Positions 1 to 9,228 of a stretch of 24,540 nt of DNA are shown piece by piece. Origin of the DNA: Prorocentrum cordatum (Eukaryota; Sar; Dinophyceae; Prorocentrales; Prorocentraceae); assembly GCA_963575745.1 (NCBI GenBank), contig CAUYUJ010015828.1, positions 200,001-224,540 on the forward strand, given 5' to 3'. The notes beneath the pieces were generated by a model, which did not search any database, had not been told where the DNA came from, and saw only the letters and a list, made by a program, of their open reading frames with translations. The stretch's first letter is position 1, and each line of letters starts with the position of its first letter. The translations under genes and the position numbers were made by a program.

Positions 1-193
1 GGGCATCTTGGGAGCCCTGGAGGCCTTTTGCGGCCATCTTGGAGGGCGTCGATCAAAAGACGGGGATTCCTTGATTCAAACTCAAACTCGCCTTTAGGCC
101 CGCCTCGAGAGCCCCCTAACCCCAATAACCCTCGAATTTGCCTTTTAGCCTTGTTGGGGCTCTTGGGGCGCTGCCCCTCTCGGAGCTCTTGAA
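1..193. repeat. Degenerate short repeat rich in CTTGG and GGCC
   Basis: The stretch is built from loosely repeated words of about 11-13 bases such as GGCCATCTTGGAG and GGGGCTCTTGGGGCG. The same texture returns at 481-600 and 19120-19640 in this orientation, and at 12041-12200 and 17092-17700 as the complement (CAAGACGGCCC). No open frame shows protein-like composition. I read it as a diverged minisatellite family dispersed through the window. Confidence 0.55.
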
Positions 194-336
194 GTCGGGC
201 ATGTCCCTTTTCAGAAGGAATGTTCAATAATAGTAAGAAGGAGTCTGGGGACGATTTGTGTTTGACTACTTTTGAGTGTGGTTAGACTAGTTTTCATTTA
301 TCTTCCAAATTCCGCCTCTAGGAGGACATGCCCGAC
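194..336. mobile_element. MITE-A, complete 143-bp copy
   Basis: The segment begins GTCGGGCATGTCC and ends with its exact reverse complement GGACATGCCCGAC, a perfect 13-bp terminal inverted repeat. The interior is AT-richer than its surroundings and has no coding potential. The same head and tail recur at 8132-8413 and 10888-11238, and a diverged copy lies at 2969-3052. Length, TIRs and dispersal fit a miniature inverted-repeat element moved by a transposase encoded elsewhere. No clear target-site duplication is visible; GAA occurs on both sides but is offset by one base. Confidence 0.8.
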
Positions 337-1873
337 CGAATGCTATCTTAGGGCCGTACTGAGGCCTCAAAGCCGCATCGGAAGCGAAAAGGCGAGAAGG
401 CCAAGCGTCATTGATTTTCCGTGGGTGTTTGTTTGAAGGACTTGTGCCTTTTTAGGGAAGTCCCGAGGGGGGTTCCGAGAGGCCTCTTGGAGGTATGTCA
501 GAAACCATTTTGAACCATCTTCGGCTGTCTTGATCAATCTTGGCGGCCATCGTGGAGCATCGAGGCCCCTCTTGGAGCCACACTAGGCCACGAAAGACGC
601 TCTGACACATCGCCGGGAGGGCGCCCTCCTCTCTCCTCCTGGCTGGTGCCCCTCCTCCTGCTCCCTCCCCCCCCCCCGGAGGGTGACCTCCTGGCCGGTA
701 CCCTCCCGGCTGGTGCCCATCCTCCTCCTGGCCGGTGTCCCCCTCCTCTCGTTCGTCCCTTTGGCCCTTTGCGCCGGGACCCCTCGTCCTTGTCCTCCCC
801 TTGGCGCCAGTCCCCCCCCCCTATGCCTCGAATGGTTGTGGATCGCCAACAGAATCGATGTACCCCCAGAATTGTTTTTTTCTCGCCGCATCCACGAAAG
901 CTGCTACGTCTTTTTGGTCGATCCGACGAGGAAGTCAGTTCTCTGGGGCAGATCCATGCTGTAGTCGATCCCCTATACTCGAGTGCCAGTCCCCCCCCCC
1001 TTAGCGTTGCCCTTCACCTCGTCCTTCTCCCTCCCCCTCGGGCGCGCTCTGCGAGCCCCCCTGTTCGCCAGCCCACGCAAGTGGGGCCCGCGCCGCATCA
1101 AGACAAGACGGATGCTGTTTGTCTCACTGCACCTGTCGGCCCACAGACTTTCTGCAGAAAGTCACAGGGGGTCAGCGCTGGTCACTGCTTATGGGTTGAG
1201 AGAAAACACTACGAGCAGGATGGGTTTTACGGTTGATGGACAAAATCCTGCACCAGCCGCGCAACCGGGGCGTCGGCGCAAACTTCCACGGGCCCCCCTG
1301 CCCCCGATTCAATGTAGACTGGTTGCGCCCGCGGGGTACAGGAGTTAGGCCAGTCGGCGGATCGACAGCTCGCGCCACTGCCTGCCAGAATTAAATCGGG
1401 AGCGCGGGGGGCGAAAAGAAAAGTATCGCCAACAAAAAAGGTGCAGGATGTTGTCCGTCAGCCGTACCACCACGATGCTTAGTGCTGCCCCCTCGCCTCG
1501 TCCTCTCCCCGCCCCGTCGGGGGGCGCTCCGCGGGGCCCTTCGGTTCGCCAAGAGGGGCCGCCGCCCGAGGCACCTCTGCTGCGCTGGCGGGGCGGGGCC
1601 CGCCGCGGGACTCTCGCCACTCCCGGCCGTGCGAGGCCGTGCGAGCGTCGCGCCACTCCCGGCTTTCCTCTTGGGGGGGGTCCTTTCGACGGCTCCTCCT
1701 CGCCTGGGCCTCCTCAGAGTCGCCCTTGCTGTTCGAGCGGCTCAGAGCGGCAGGCCCCGCCGCGCGGGCCCTCGCTTCCGCGAGCGAGGCCGCGCGGGGT
1801 CGTGCGCGAGCTCCCGCTCTGCAGCGCGGAGGGCCGCGCCCGCCGGCGCGCGCCGGGAACCGCGCACGGCCGC
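337..1873. other. GC-rich stretch without a supportable gene
   Basis: Overlapping open frames run in several frames on both strands, as expected from GC-rich DNA poor in stop codons, and they translate to Pro/Arg/Gly/Ala-rich low-complexity sequence. A C-rich segment at about 1003-1070 recurs in diverged form at about 1478-1550, and a weaker relative is near 770-840. 481-600 continues the degenerate CTTGG repeat. I see no splice-site pattern joining protein-like pieces. Confidence 0.5.
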
Positions 1874-2057
1874 CGCATCCTCTCGACTGGACGCAAGAGT
1901 GACCTTTCGCCGGAGTGACCTTTGGTGCGGGCACAGATGGATCCCCAGAGGGCTGAAAACGAAGCAGGAGCAGCGGCTTGCGCGCCCCGGTTTGGTCCCC
2001 CCGCGGCACCACGAAGCTGCGCACCAGAGGTCACTCTTACCCTGGGTCGCTCATGCG
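1874..2057. mobile_element. MITE-B copy 1 (introner-like family)
   Basis: The left end reads CGCAAGAGTGACC, then GGAGTGACCTTTGGTGCG. The right end reads CGCACCAGAGGTCACTC and finishes near CTCATGCG, so the ends form a long imperfect TIR of about 38 bp (1892-2057). The outer flank CGCATCCTCTCGAC (1874-1887) appears in reverse complement just outside the right end of copy 2, so the TIR probably reaches about 56 bp. A related element lies inside a spliced intron of the gene at 14460-15993. Confidence 0.75.
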
Positions 2058-2107
2058 CGTCGCCGATCTCACCGGCCGCCCTCGGCCTCCACTTCGGCGG
2101 CGCGCGC

Positions 2108-2250
2108 CCAACGACAACAACGATAAGGATGAGAACAACGACAACAACGATAGCAACGTGGTCACGATGACACCGATCACAGCGACAGGGATAACAGTGG
2201 CACCGATCACAGCGACAGTGATAGCAACGATCACAACGACAGCGACCATT
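2108..2250. repeat. Degenerate CAACGA microsatellite with a tandem duplication
   Basis: Units of ACAACGACA/GATAGCAACG are repeated irregularly. Within them a segment of about 30 bp beginning CACCGATCACAGCGACAG occurs twice in tandem (about 2173-2230). The translated frames are repetitive and not protein-like. Confidence 0.7.
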
Positions 2251-2968
2251 CCAATCTCTATTCGGAAACGCACACTCGGGGGGGAGGGTGAGTCGCGCGG
2301 GGCTCAGGACGAGGACCAATAGGTTCCAGAGCGTTACTCCAGAACGCTTTGAGAAGGCAGCGGGCCCGCCGCGGGACACTGGCCACTTTCACCGATCGCC
2401 CTCGGCTTCCACTCGACCGCGCGCAGTCGGGGTCGGGAGGTGAGTCGGGCGGGGCTTAGGACGAGGACGAAATATCAGGCGATCGCAGACATGGATCAAG
2501 GGGGCGTGGATTTGCGACGGGTCCCGTTTCCGTGGGAACTCGCGGATTTCCGCCGCCGAGCGAGGCGGCACTGGCCGCATTTGGGGGAGGGCACACCTCC
2601 CCCGATGCATGGATTTGGCGACGCGCGCCAAATCCATGGATCGCTAATCCATGCTTGCGCGCCCCCGAAACAGGTTCCAGAGCGTTCCAAAACTCAGGAG
2701 GGGGAAAAACGCACAGACACAATTAGTCGGCGATTCTCCGGAAAATATGGGAAAGCATGGGAAGTGGGGGGGGAGGAAGACGACCGCCCAGAAAATATAA
2801 GGAAATGGGGGGGAATTCTGGGATTAGTGTGTATGTTTTTTACATAACAAAGAAAAACACGTCCTCTCCCGGCCCGCCGCTGACACGGGCCACTCCCGCC
2901 GACCGCCCGCGGCTTCCACCTCGGAGCGCGCGCGCCCGGGGAGGGGGGAACGACAGCGATAGCATTAC
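2251..2968. other. Intergenic DNA with short duplications and a perfect stem-loop
   Basis: A 30-bp segment (GTGAGTCG...GACGAGGAC) at 2288-2317 recurs at 2440-2469. The phrase GGTTCCAGAGCGTT occurs near 2321 and 2673. A GC-rich motif, CCCTCGGCTTCCACT, recurs near 2398 and, diverged, near 2080 and 2905. A perfect 13-bp inverted repeat CATGGATTTGGCG at 2608-2620 pairs with 2626-2638 across a 5-base loop. No convincing coding sequence is present. Confidence 0.55.
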
Positions 2969-3052
2969 GTCGGGCCTGTCCCTTTACAGGAGGAGTATTC
3001 AAAAATAGTCCAAACATAGTTTGTGGACTATTTTTGAAATATTTGTTCAGAT
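2969..3052. mobile_element. MITE-A, diverged or truncated copy with stem-loop
   Basis: The start GTCGGGCCTGTCCC...ACAGGAGGA matches the MITE-A head. The body folds: TTCAAAAATAGTCCA at 2998-3012 is the perfect reverse complement of 3024-3038, with an 11-base loop. The right TIR is not recognisable, so this copy is truncated or its right end has decayed. The end coordinate is approximate. Confidence 0.6.
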
Positions 3053-3534
3053 TCCAATCTACTTTAAGCGCCTTCCTACTTCAATGATCGAGTGGCTTCA
3101 CCCTTTCCGCCCTCCTTGGGGGGGGCGGACGGAAGCCCAATTTACTCTCAACGCCTTCCTGCTTCATGTTTCTATCTGTAGTTCTTCCGACCGATGGGCA
3201 CCCCCGGCCCAAGGTGCCCCCAGCTTTCCGCTCCATCTTGGGGCCCCTTTGGGGCCCCTTGGGACTCGTGGGAGGGGTGCTCTGGGGGCCGTGGGGGGCC
3301 TCCCTGGACCTCCTGGGGGGGAGGGGCACCCGCCAGGGGCATTTCGGGCGGCGCCCGGCCAGGCCTTCGAGCCGACGGGCAGCGACGGGGCGAGGCCCCA
3401 AAACCGTGCGAGCCGAGGCGGGGGCGCCGGAGCGAAGCCCGAGCGAGCCGAGGCAGGAGGAGTCGAGCCTGGGGACCAGCCAAAGGTGTGGGCTCCCAGG
3501 GCCTGCTGGGAAAAAAAGTTTGTGGGCCACACAC
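3053..3534. other. GC-rich spacer with a local duplication
   Basis: A phrase of about 30 bp containing CGCCTTCCTACTTCA (near 3070) recurs as CGCCTTCCTGCTTCA (near 3150). The rest is GGGGCC-rich. The translated frames are Gly/Pro/Ala/Arg-rich without recognisable domains. Confidence 0.45.
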
Positions 3535-5155
3535 AGTCTGTGCGTGTACGTGTGTGCGTGTGCGTGTGCGTGTACGCGTGCGCGTGCGCGTGTGTGTGTG
3601 TGTGTGTGCGTTTGCGTTTGCGTGTGCGCGTGTGCGTGTACGCGTGTGCGTGTGCGTTTGCGTGTGCGCGTGTGCGTGTGCGTGTGCGTGTGCGTGTGCG
3701 TGTGCGTGTGCGTGTGCGTGTGCGTGCGCGTGTGCGCGTGTGCGCGTGTGCGCGTGCGCGTGTGCGCGTGTGCGCGTGTGCGCGTGTGCGCGTGTGCGCG
3801 TGTGCGCGTGTGTGCGTGTGTGCGTGTGTGCGTGTGTGCGTGTGTGCGTGCGTGTGTGCGTGTGCGTGTGTGCGTGTGTGCGTGCGTGCGTGTGTGCGTG
3901 TGCGCCGTGTGCGCGTGTGCGCGTGTGCGCGTGTGCGCGTGACGCGTGAACGGTGTGCGCGTGTGCCGTGTGCGCGTGTGCGCGTGCGCGCGTGCGCGTG
4001 CGCGTGCGCGTGCGCGTGCGTTGCGTGTTCGTTTGCGCGTGTGCGTGTGCGTGTGCGTGGTGCGTGTGCGTGTGCGTGTGCGTTGTGCGTGTGCGTGTGC
4101 GGTGCGTGTGCGTATGCTGTGCGTGTGCGTGTGCGTGTGCGTTGGCGTGTGCGTGTGCTTGGCGTGTGCGTGTTCGTGTGCGTGCGCGTGCGCGTGTGCG
4201 TGTGCGTGTGCGTGTGCTGTGCGTGTGCTGTGCGTGTTGCGTGTGTGTGTGTGTGTGCGTGTGCGGTTGCGTGTGCGTGTGCGTGTGCGTGTGCGTGTGC
4301 GTGTGCGTGTGCGTGTGCGTGTGCGTGTGTGTGTGTGTGTGTCGTGTCGTGTGCGTGTGCGTGTGCGTGTGCGTGTGCGTGTGCGTGCGTGTCCGTGTGC
4401 GTGTGTTGTGTGTGTGTGCGTTGTGTGTGTGTGTGTGCGTGCGCGTAACGCGTGCGCGTGAGCGTGCGCGTGTGCGTGGTGGTGTGCGTTTTGCGTGTGC
4501 GTCTGTGCGTGTGCGTGTGCGTGCGTGTGCGTGTGCGTGTGCGTGTGCGTGTGCGTGCGCGTGTGCGTGTACGTGTGCGTGTGCGTGTGCGTGTGCGTGT
4601 GCGTGTGCGTGTGCGTGTGCGTGTGCGTGTGCGTTGCGCGTGTACGTTGCGCTTGCGCGTTGCGTTTTGCGCGTGCGCTTGCGCGTGCGCGTGCGCGTGC
4701 GCGTGCGCGTGCGCGTACGCGTGCGTGTGCGCGTACGCGTACGCGTACGCGTGTGTGTGTGGGTGTGTGGGTGTGTGGGTGTGTGGGTGTGTGGGTGTGT
4801 GGGTGCGTGGGTGTGTGGGTGCGTGGGTGTGTGGGTGTGTGGGTGTGTGGGTGCGTGGGTGCGTGGGTGTGTGGGCGTGTGTGGGTGTGTGCGGGTGGTG
4901 TGAGGGTGCGTGGGTGCGTGGGTGGATTGGTGGGTGGGTGGGTGGGTGGGTGTGCTGTGTGGCTGTGTGGCTGTGTGGCTGTGTGGCTGTGTGGCTGTGT
5001 GGCTGTGTGGCTGTGTGGCTGTGTGGCTGTGTGGCTGTGTGGCTGTGTGGCTGTGTGGCTGTGTGGCTGTGTGGGTGTGTGGGTGTGTGGGTGTGTATGG
5101 GTGTGTGGGTGTGTGGGTGTGTGGGTGTGTGGGTGTGGGTGTGTATGGATGTGTT
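3535..5155. repeat. 1.6-kb GT/GC alternating simple repeat with unit switches
   Basis: From 3535 to about 4755 the DNA is almost entirely alternating purine-pyrimidine (GTGTGC, GTGCGC and variants). From about 4756 it becomes GGGTGTGT/GGGTGCGT octamers. From about 4960 to 5070 it is a homogeneous run of GGCTGTGT octamers, returning to GGGTGTGT up to about 5150. Very long open frames cross the tract on both strands because it contains almost no stops; their products are His/Thr or Cys/Val monotony and are not genes. Alternating GT/GC DNA is a classic Z-DNA-prone sequence. Confidence 0.95.
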
Positions 5156-5283
5156 TTTTATTCCAAAAATAAGATAAAATAAACAACCAAAAAAACAGCA
5201 ACTAAAACATAAAAACGGTTGTGCGTGTGTCTTTCAACAGTGTGTGTGTGTGTCTGTGTGTGTCTGTTGTGTGTGTGTTTGTT

Positions 5284-5912
5284 CCCTACCTAGGCTCTGC
5301 CTAGAAGGGTTCTTACTCTCTTAGCTTAAAGGGGCCGGGCAGTGCAAAGCGCCCCAGGCGGTTGCCCCAGTCCCCTGGGAGCGGTTCCCCCAGTCCCCTG
5401 GGAGCTTTAGCTTTAGCTTTAGCTTTAGCTTTAGCTGTAGCTTAGGTTTAGCTTAGCTTTAGCTTAGCTTTAGCTCAGCTGTAGCTTAGCTTTAGCTCAG
5501 CTTTAGCTTAGCTTTAGCTTAGCTGTAGCTTAGCTTTAGCGTAGCTGTAGCTTAGTGCTAGCTTAGTGTTAGCTTAGCTTTAGCTTAGTTTTAGCTTAGC
5601 GTTAGCTTCGCTTTAGCTTAGCTTTAACTTAGCTTTAGCTTAGCGTTAGCTTAACGTTAGCTTAGCGTTAGCTTAGTACTAGCTTAACTTTAGCTTAGCT
5701 TTGTATTACCTTTAGTTTAGCTTTAGTTTAGCTTTAGCTTAGCATTAGCTTAGATTTAGCTTAGCTTTAGCTTAGCTTTAGCTTAGCTTTAGCTTTAGCT
5801 TAGCTGTTGCTTAGCTTTAGCTGAGCTTTAGCTTAGCTTTAGCTGAGCTTTAGCTTAGCTTTACTGTTACTACAAATGCTGCTTTCCTAGGGGCTCCAAT
5901 TCCTAGGTAGGG
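5284..5912. repeat. TTTAGC-type satellite flanked by an 11-bp inverted repeat
   Basis: 5401-5866 is a tandem repeat that starts as pure TTTAGC hexamers and becomes an 11-bp unit, AGCTTTAGCTT, with scattered variants. CCCTACCTAGG at 5284-5294 is the exact reverse complement of 5902-5912, so the satellite sits between matched outer ends and may be the body of an element. CCCCAGTCCCCTGGGAGC occurs twice just before the satellite (about 5366-5405). The hexamer resembles the dinoflagellate telomere repeat TTTAGGG but is not the same. Confidence 0.85.
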
Positions 5913-6490
5913 TCGCACTGGGATAATTTATTTCCACAGTGTGCGTTTGATCCTTCGCAGGTGGAGGCTGATTTCCGCGCCCTGAAGGCCACCTGCTCCT
6001 CGCCGCCCTGACCGCGCAAGCTGCAGCGGATCCACGGTCCCATGGCCGCGATCCCTCGTACGCTGCGTTGCGTCCGCGCTCCTAGGGCAGCAGCCCGTGT
6101 CAGCTTACGCTGAGGCCCGCGTTCCCAGGGCCCCGTCTTCTGTGGAATCAAGCCGGCGCCCTCGCCTGCGGCGGCGCGCAGAAGGGAGTGGGACGAGGGG
6201 GGTGGCTTTCGCCGGCGGCAGTGGCGTGCTTTGCAGCTGGCACCGGATGCTTTCAGCGCGGCTTCGTGCGATCAGAAGGCAGCAGGGTTTGAAAAGCCAT
6301 TTGAGCGGCGGAAGACAACGGGGTCGACTGCGCCAACATTGGCGCGTAAGCTGCCCGCGTAAGATCGCGCGTAAGCGCCCTCGTCTCCAATCTAGCATGC
6401 CGCGCTGGCGGCCCGCGTACGCCAAGCAAGCCACCGCCCCTCTCGCCCCCCCCCACACACTTCTCCTGCGCGCCGCGTGGGAGCCCCAGA
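5913..6490. other. GC-rich stretch, no firm gene
   Basis: Open frames exist on both strands (for example about 6097-6618 on the plus strand), but they are Arg/Ala/Pro-rich with no domain I recognise. It may contain intron or exon debris of the possible PPR fragment that follows. Confidence 0.4.
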
Positions 6491-6580
6491 TCTATTCGGC
6501 GGGGGCCCGCCGAGGTGGTCACCTACAACACCGCCGTGACTGCGCTGGAGCTGCGGTCGGTCGGCTGGACCCCCCCGAGG
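6491..6580 (+). CDS. Possible exon fragment with one PPR motif
   Basis: In the frame through 6509-6570 the translation reads AEVVTYNTAVTALELRS, which closely resembles the first helix of a pentatricopeptide repeat (consensus about P-x-V-V-T-Y-N-x-x-I). PPR proteins bind organellar RNA and are abundant in dinoflagellates. A possible 3' splice site ends in CAG at 6490. Only one motif of about 17 residues is visible, and the neighbouring sequence in this frame is Pro/Arg-rich, so this may be a decayed fragment or a chance resemblance. The boundaries are uncertain. Confidence 0.25.
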
Positions 6581-6639
6581 GCCAGTCGAGCCCCAGGACG
6601 CAGACTACCGGCGTCTAGAAGCATCGTGCCCTCGAGGCA

Positions 6640-7215
6640 GACCTCCTCGCGTTGTCAAAAAATCACGACGAAAGGTTTTTCGCTGTTGTCGGCTTCCAGG
6701 GGCCCTTCCCGGGCCTCGGGACCGTCAAAAAACGGTTCAGGATGAGAAAATGGTCCCGGGGAAGGGGTCCAGACCTCGAGTTATGAAAAAATCACGGCGT
6801 CGGGGGTCTGGGGAGGCTCGAGGGCCGCCGCGGGATCTGGATCATTTTGCTCCCCCCTGGCCCCCCGCCGGGGGCCCTCTGTGGCCACGGCCAGATCCGC
6901 CGCGAGGCGGACCGGAGCGACCCCGCAGGATATTGCCTGGGGGGGTGGGCCTTCCCGCGGCGCTCCCTCCGCCAGGAGCTCGGAGCCGTCGTATGTCGCG
7001 GTTGAGTTTCCGCTCTAAAAACCCAGGCCCCCGACGTCGTGATTTTTGTTCACGGCGTCGACCCCCAGAGGTCTGGACCCTCTGCCTGGGACCGGGTTTC
7101 CATCCCGAGTCGTTTCTCGACGGCCCCGAGGCCCAGCGAGGGCCCCCGGAGGCCGGAGGCAGCGAGAAGCCTCCCGTCGTGCCTTCTGCGCAGCGCGAGG
7201 GGGTCTTGGAACGTG
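6640..7215. mobile_element. Foldback element with inverted repeats of about 170 bp
   Basis: The left arm (about 6640-6805) and the right arm (about 7025-7215) are imperfect reverse complements. Shared words on the right arm include CATCCCGAGTCGTTTCTCGA, GACGGCCCCGAGGCCCAGCG and GAGAAGCCTCCCGTCGTG, each matched by its complement on the left with substitutions. The middle (about 6806-7024) is GC-rich without coding signal. Further single arms of this family (repeat R2) lie at about 9425-9500 and 10033-10140 (same orientation as the right arm) and 10960-11110 (opposite orientation). The edges are approximate. Confidence 0.75.
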
Positions 7216-7411
7216 TCGCGAGGGCACCCCGAACGGTGCGCAAAAGTGGGGCGGAGGCCTCCGCCTCGGAATGGTAGGGCGGACATCTCCGACTCGGCCG
7301 CTCCGGGCCTAACCCGCCCGTGCTCTGGCCCCTCCCGCCCGGGCCGCGGCGCGCGAGCGCCGGGCCCGCCGGGCGGAGGGGTCTCTGCGCATGTGCGAGG
7401 ATTCAACTACA

Positions 7412-7600
7412 CGTAAGAGTGATCCTTCGCCAGAGTGACCTTTGGTACGGGCTCATCGGGCTCCCCCCGATCGCCGAGCACGCTGCGACATAAGCGGCCC
7501 ACGCCCTTGAGGGTTTGGTTCCCCAACGCCCCCAGAAGCTGCGCACCAAGGGTCACTCTTACCCGGGCTCACTCTTGCGTCTGGTCGAGAGGATGCGATG
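7412..7600. mobile_element. MITE-B copy 2
   Basis: The left end is CGTAAGAGTGATCC, then AGAGTGACCTTTGGTACGGG. The right end is GCGCACCAAGGGTCACTC, then GCTCACTCTTGCG at 7579, giving a TIR of about 38 bp. The outer segment 7580-7600 (CTGGTCGAGAGGATGCG) is the reverse complement of the flank left of copy 1. The interior shares GGTTTGGT and GAAGCTGCGCACCA with copy 1 and with the intronic copy near 15014-15128. Confidence 0.75.
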
Positions 7601-7787
7601 CTCTAGATCCGGGCGATGTTCCTCATTTGCGGCTTCCGGGGGCCACCGTCGGGCCCCAGAGATCAGCCCGAGGCGAGAGACGGCCTCTGGGGAAGTGGTC
7701 TGGACCCAGGGGGCGCCGCGGAGCTGGGACAAATCCCACCAAGGATCCTAGCTCGAGGCGAAGGATTGCCCCTACCTCGGGGGCGGA

Positions 7788-7975
7788 AAAGAGGGGGGTG
7801 ATGACTAGGGGAGGTGGATATTATGGCGTGGGCCATGATATTTCCCCAGATTTCATGGCGCCTCTTCTTATTTCATTACGTCCCTGGCCGCCCCCCCGCT
7901 GGGCCGCGCACATGCCGACGGTCATGATTTGCACCCCCCCCCTCTCGGACACCCCCCTCTTGGCCGCTCCCGATA
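7788..7975. repeat. Dispersed segment D2, copy 1
   Basis: This segment of about 185 bp is repeated in the same orientation at 23628-23815 with a modest number of substitutions. Shared landmarks include GAGGGGGGTGATGACTAGGG, a 20-base word from GCGCCTCTTC to TTTCATTACG, and GGGCCGCGCACATGCCG. There is no coding signal. Both copies lie within 300 bp of a MITE-C copy, but MITE-C is in opposite orientations at the two sites. Confidence 0.8.
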
Positions 7976-8131
7976 TGGGAAGTGGTCGGGACCTGTGGGG
8001 CCGCGGATTGGGAAACTCCGATCAGCGGATGTCATGGTGCACCCGCCGAGGAACGGCCCTCCGCCAGGGCGACCTCTGGTGTGCCGCTTTCGGGGGGGGC
8101 GCACCCCGAGCGGGCGGACCGCCACCGTTGA

Positions 8132-8413
8132 GTCGGGCATGCCCCTCTACAGGAGGAAAATCCAAGAATAGTCAGAAATATAGAATCTGGGGGCGACTAT
8201 TTGGGAACATGTTGTTTTTCGTATTCCAAAATCCGCCCGTACAGTCGGCCCGGGTCAGTAGGGCGACCCTGCCAGATCAAGGGTACCTTTTGTGTCCTGT
8301 GCCTCGCGACCCGTGCCTCCTGCATTCCTATGGCAGTGTGGCCCTCGGAAGGGTCCTGCGTCCTCTCGCGTGTCCTGTCCAATGAAGTCCGACTGCAGGG
8401 TAACACGCCCGAC
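8132..8413. mobile_element. MITE-A copy interrupted by MITE-C
   Basis: The head GTCGGGCATGCCCCTCTACA and the tail ACACGCCCGAC are the MITE-A ends. The left body (AGGAGGAAAATCCAAGAATA onward, through CAAAATCCGCCCGTACAG) matches other MITE-A copies. MITE-C (about 8238-8398) then separates it from the last bases of the tail. MITE-A therefore was present first and MITE-C inserted into its right end. Confidence 0.65.
8238..8398 (-). mobile_element. MITE-C copy 1, about 160 bp, nested in MITE-A
   Basis: The segment runs from CAGTCGGCCCGGG to AAGTCCGACTGCAG, ends that form a short TIR (CAGTCGG). It matches 23816-23978 in reverse complement over essentially its whole length; shared words read on the plus strand here include GACCCTGCCAGATCAAGGGT and CGGAAGGGTCCTG. 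No open frame of note. The two copies fix the element boundaries to within a few bases. Confidence 0.75.
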
Positions 8414-8734
8414 CTAACGCTACAGTGAGCGGCTTGAATAAGGAACACTTACTTTTCAAAAGGGGCTCGGTCGTTCCTTAGGCTTGCATGCGTTGTTTAC
8501 AGTTCCTTATGCGTTATGTGTTATTTCTCGTTGCTTATGCGCTATTCCTTGGGATAAAAAAGGGGGTTCGTTCCTTATTTATCCTTCCTTCGGTCAGGCC
8601 GATGACTGTACCGCCGCACCGCCTGCAAGGATCGGCGAGCCGCGCGCGAGCGGCGAGCTCGCTTGCCCAGGCCCCCCTCCCCTCCTCCTCCGACGCTGCC
8701 GCTCCCCCGCGGCGTCGGCCCCCCGGGTCTCGAC
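8414..8734. other. Short spacer, no gene seen
   Basis: This AT-richer patch (8440-8580) contains loosely repeated TTCCTTATGCG/TTGCTTATGCG words, followed by GC-rich sequence leading into the purine tract. I see no convincing coding sequence or RNA gene. Confidence 0.4.
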
Positions 8735-9228
8735 CGCGAGAGGAGGGGGAGGAGGAGGGGGAGGAGGAGGAGGAGGAGGAGGAGGAGGAGGAGGAGGAGG
8801 AGGAGGGGAGATGGGGAGGAGGGAGAAGAGGAGGAGGAGATGAGGGAGGGAGGAGAGGTGGAGGGAGGAGGAGGAGGAGGAGAATGTGAGTAGGAGGAGG
8901 GGGAGAGGAGGAGGAGGAGGAGGAGTGAGGGAGGAGAGGAGGAGGGAGGGAGAGGAGAGGAGGGAGGAGGAGGAGGAGGAGGAGGTAGGAGGAGGAGAGA
9001 GGAGAGGAGGAGGAGGAGGAGGAGGGAGGAGGAGGAGAGGAGGAGTAGTGAGGAGGAGGAGGAGGAGGAGGAAGGAGGAGGAGGAGGGAGGAGGATGGGA
9101 GGAGAGGAGGACGGAGTGAGGAGGAGGAGGAGGCAAGGAGGAAAAAAGGAGGAGAGGAGGAGGTGAGAGAGGAGGGGGAGGAGGAGGAGGAGGGGGGAGG
9201 AGGAATAGGAGAGGGAGTAGGGAGGAGG
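8735..9228. repeat. GGA/AGG purine-strand microsatellite, about 490 bp
   Basis: The tract is a near-uninterrupted homopurine run of GGA triplets with GAGA and AGGG interruptions. Open frames crossing it encode Glu/Gly/Arg or Pro/Ser/Leu monotony and are not genes. Homopurine mirror sequences of this kind can form triplex or G-quadruplex structures. Similar tracts lie at 15745-15852 and 24371-24421, and complementary TCC tracts at 11511-11625 and 22075-22307. Confidence 0.95.

Noticed and set aside
646-1236. A 196-residue plus-strand frame
   Set aside because: Pro/Arg/Ser-rich, overlapped by equally open frames in other phases, with no recognisable motif.
3081-5201. A 706-residue minus-strand open frame and several long plus-strand frames
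   Set aside because: They translate the GT/GC simple repeat into His/Thr or Cys/Val monotony; the absence of stops is a composition effect.
5401-5866. Internal telomere
   Set aside because: The unit is TTTAGC or AGCTTTAGCTT, not TTTAGGG, and there is no chromosome end.
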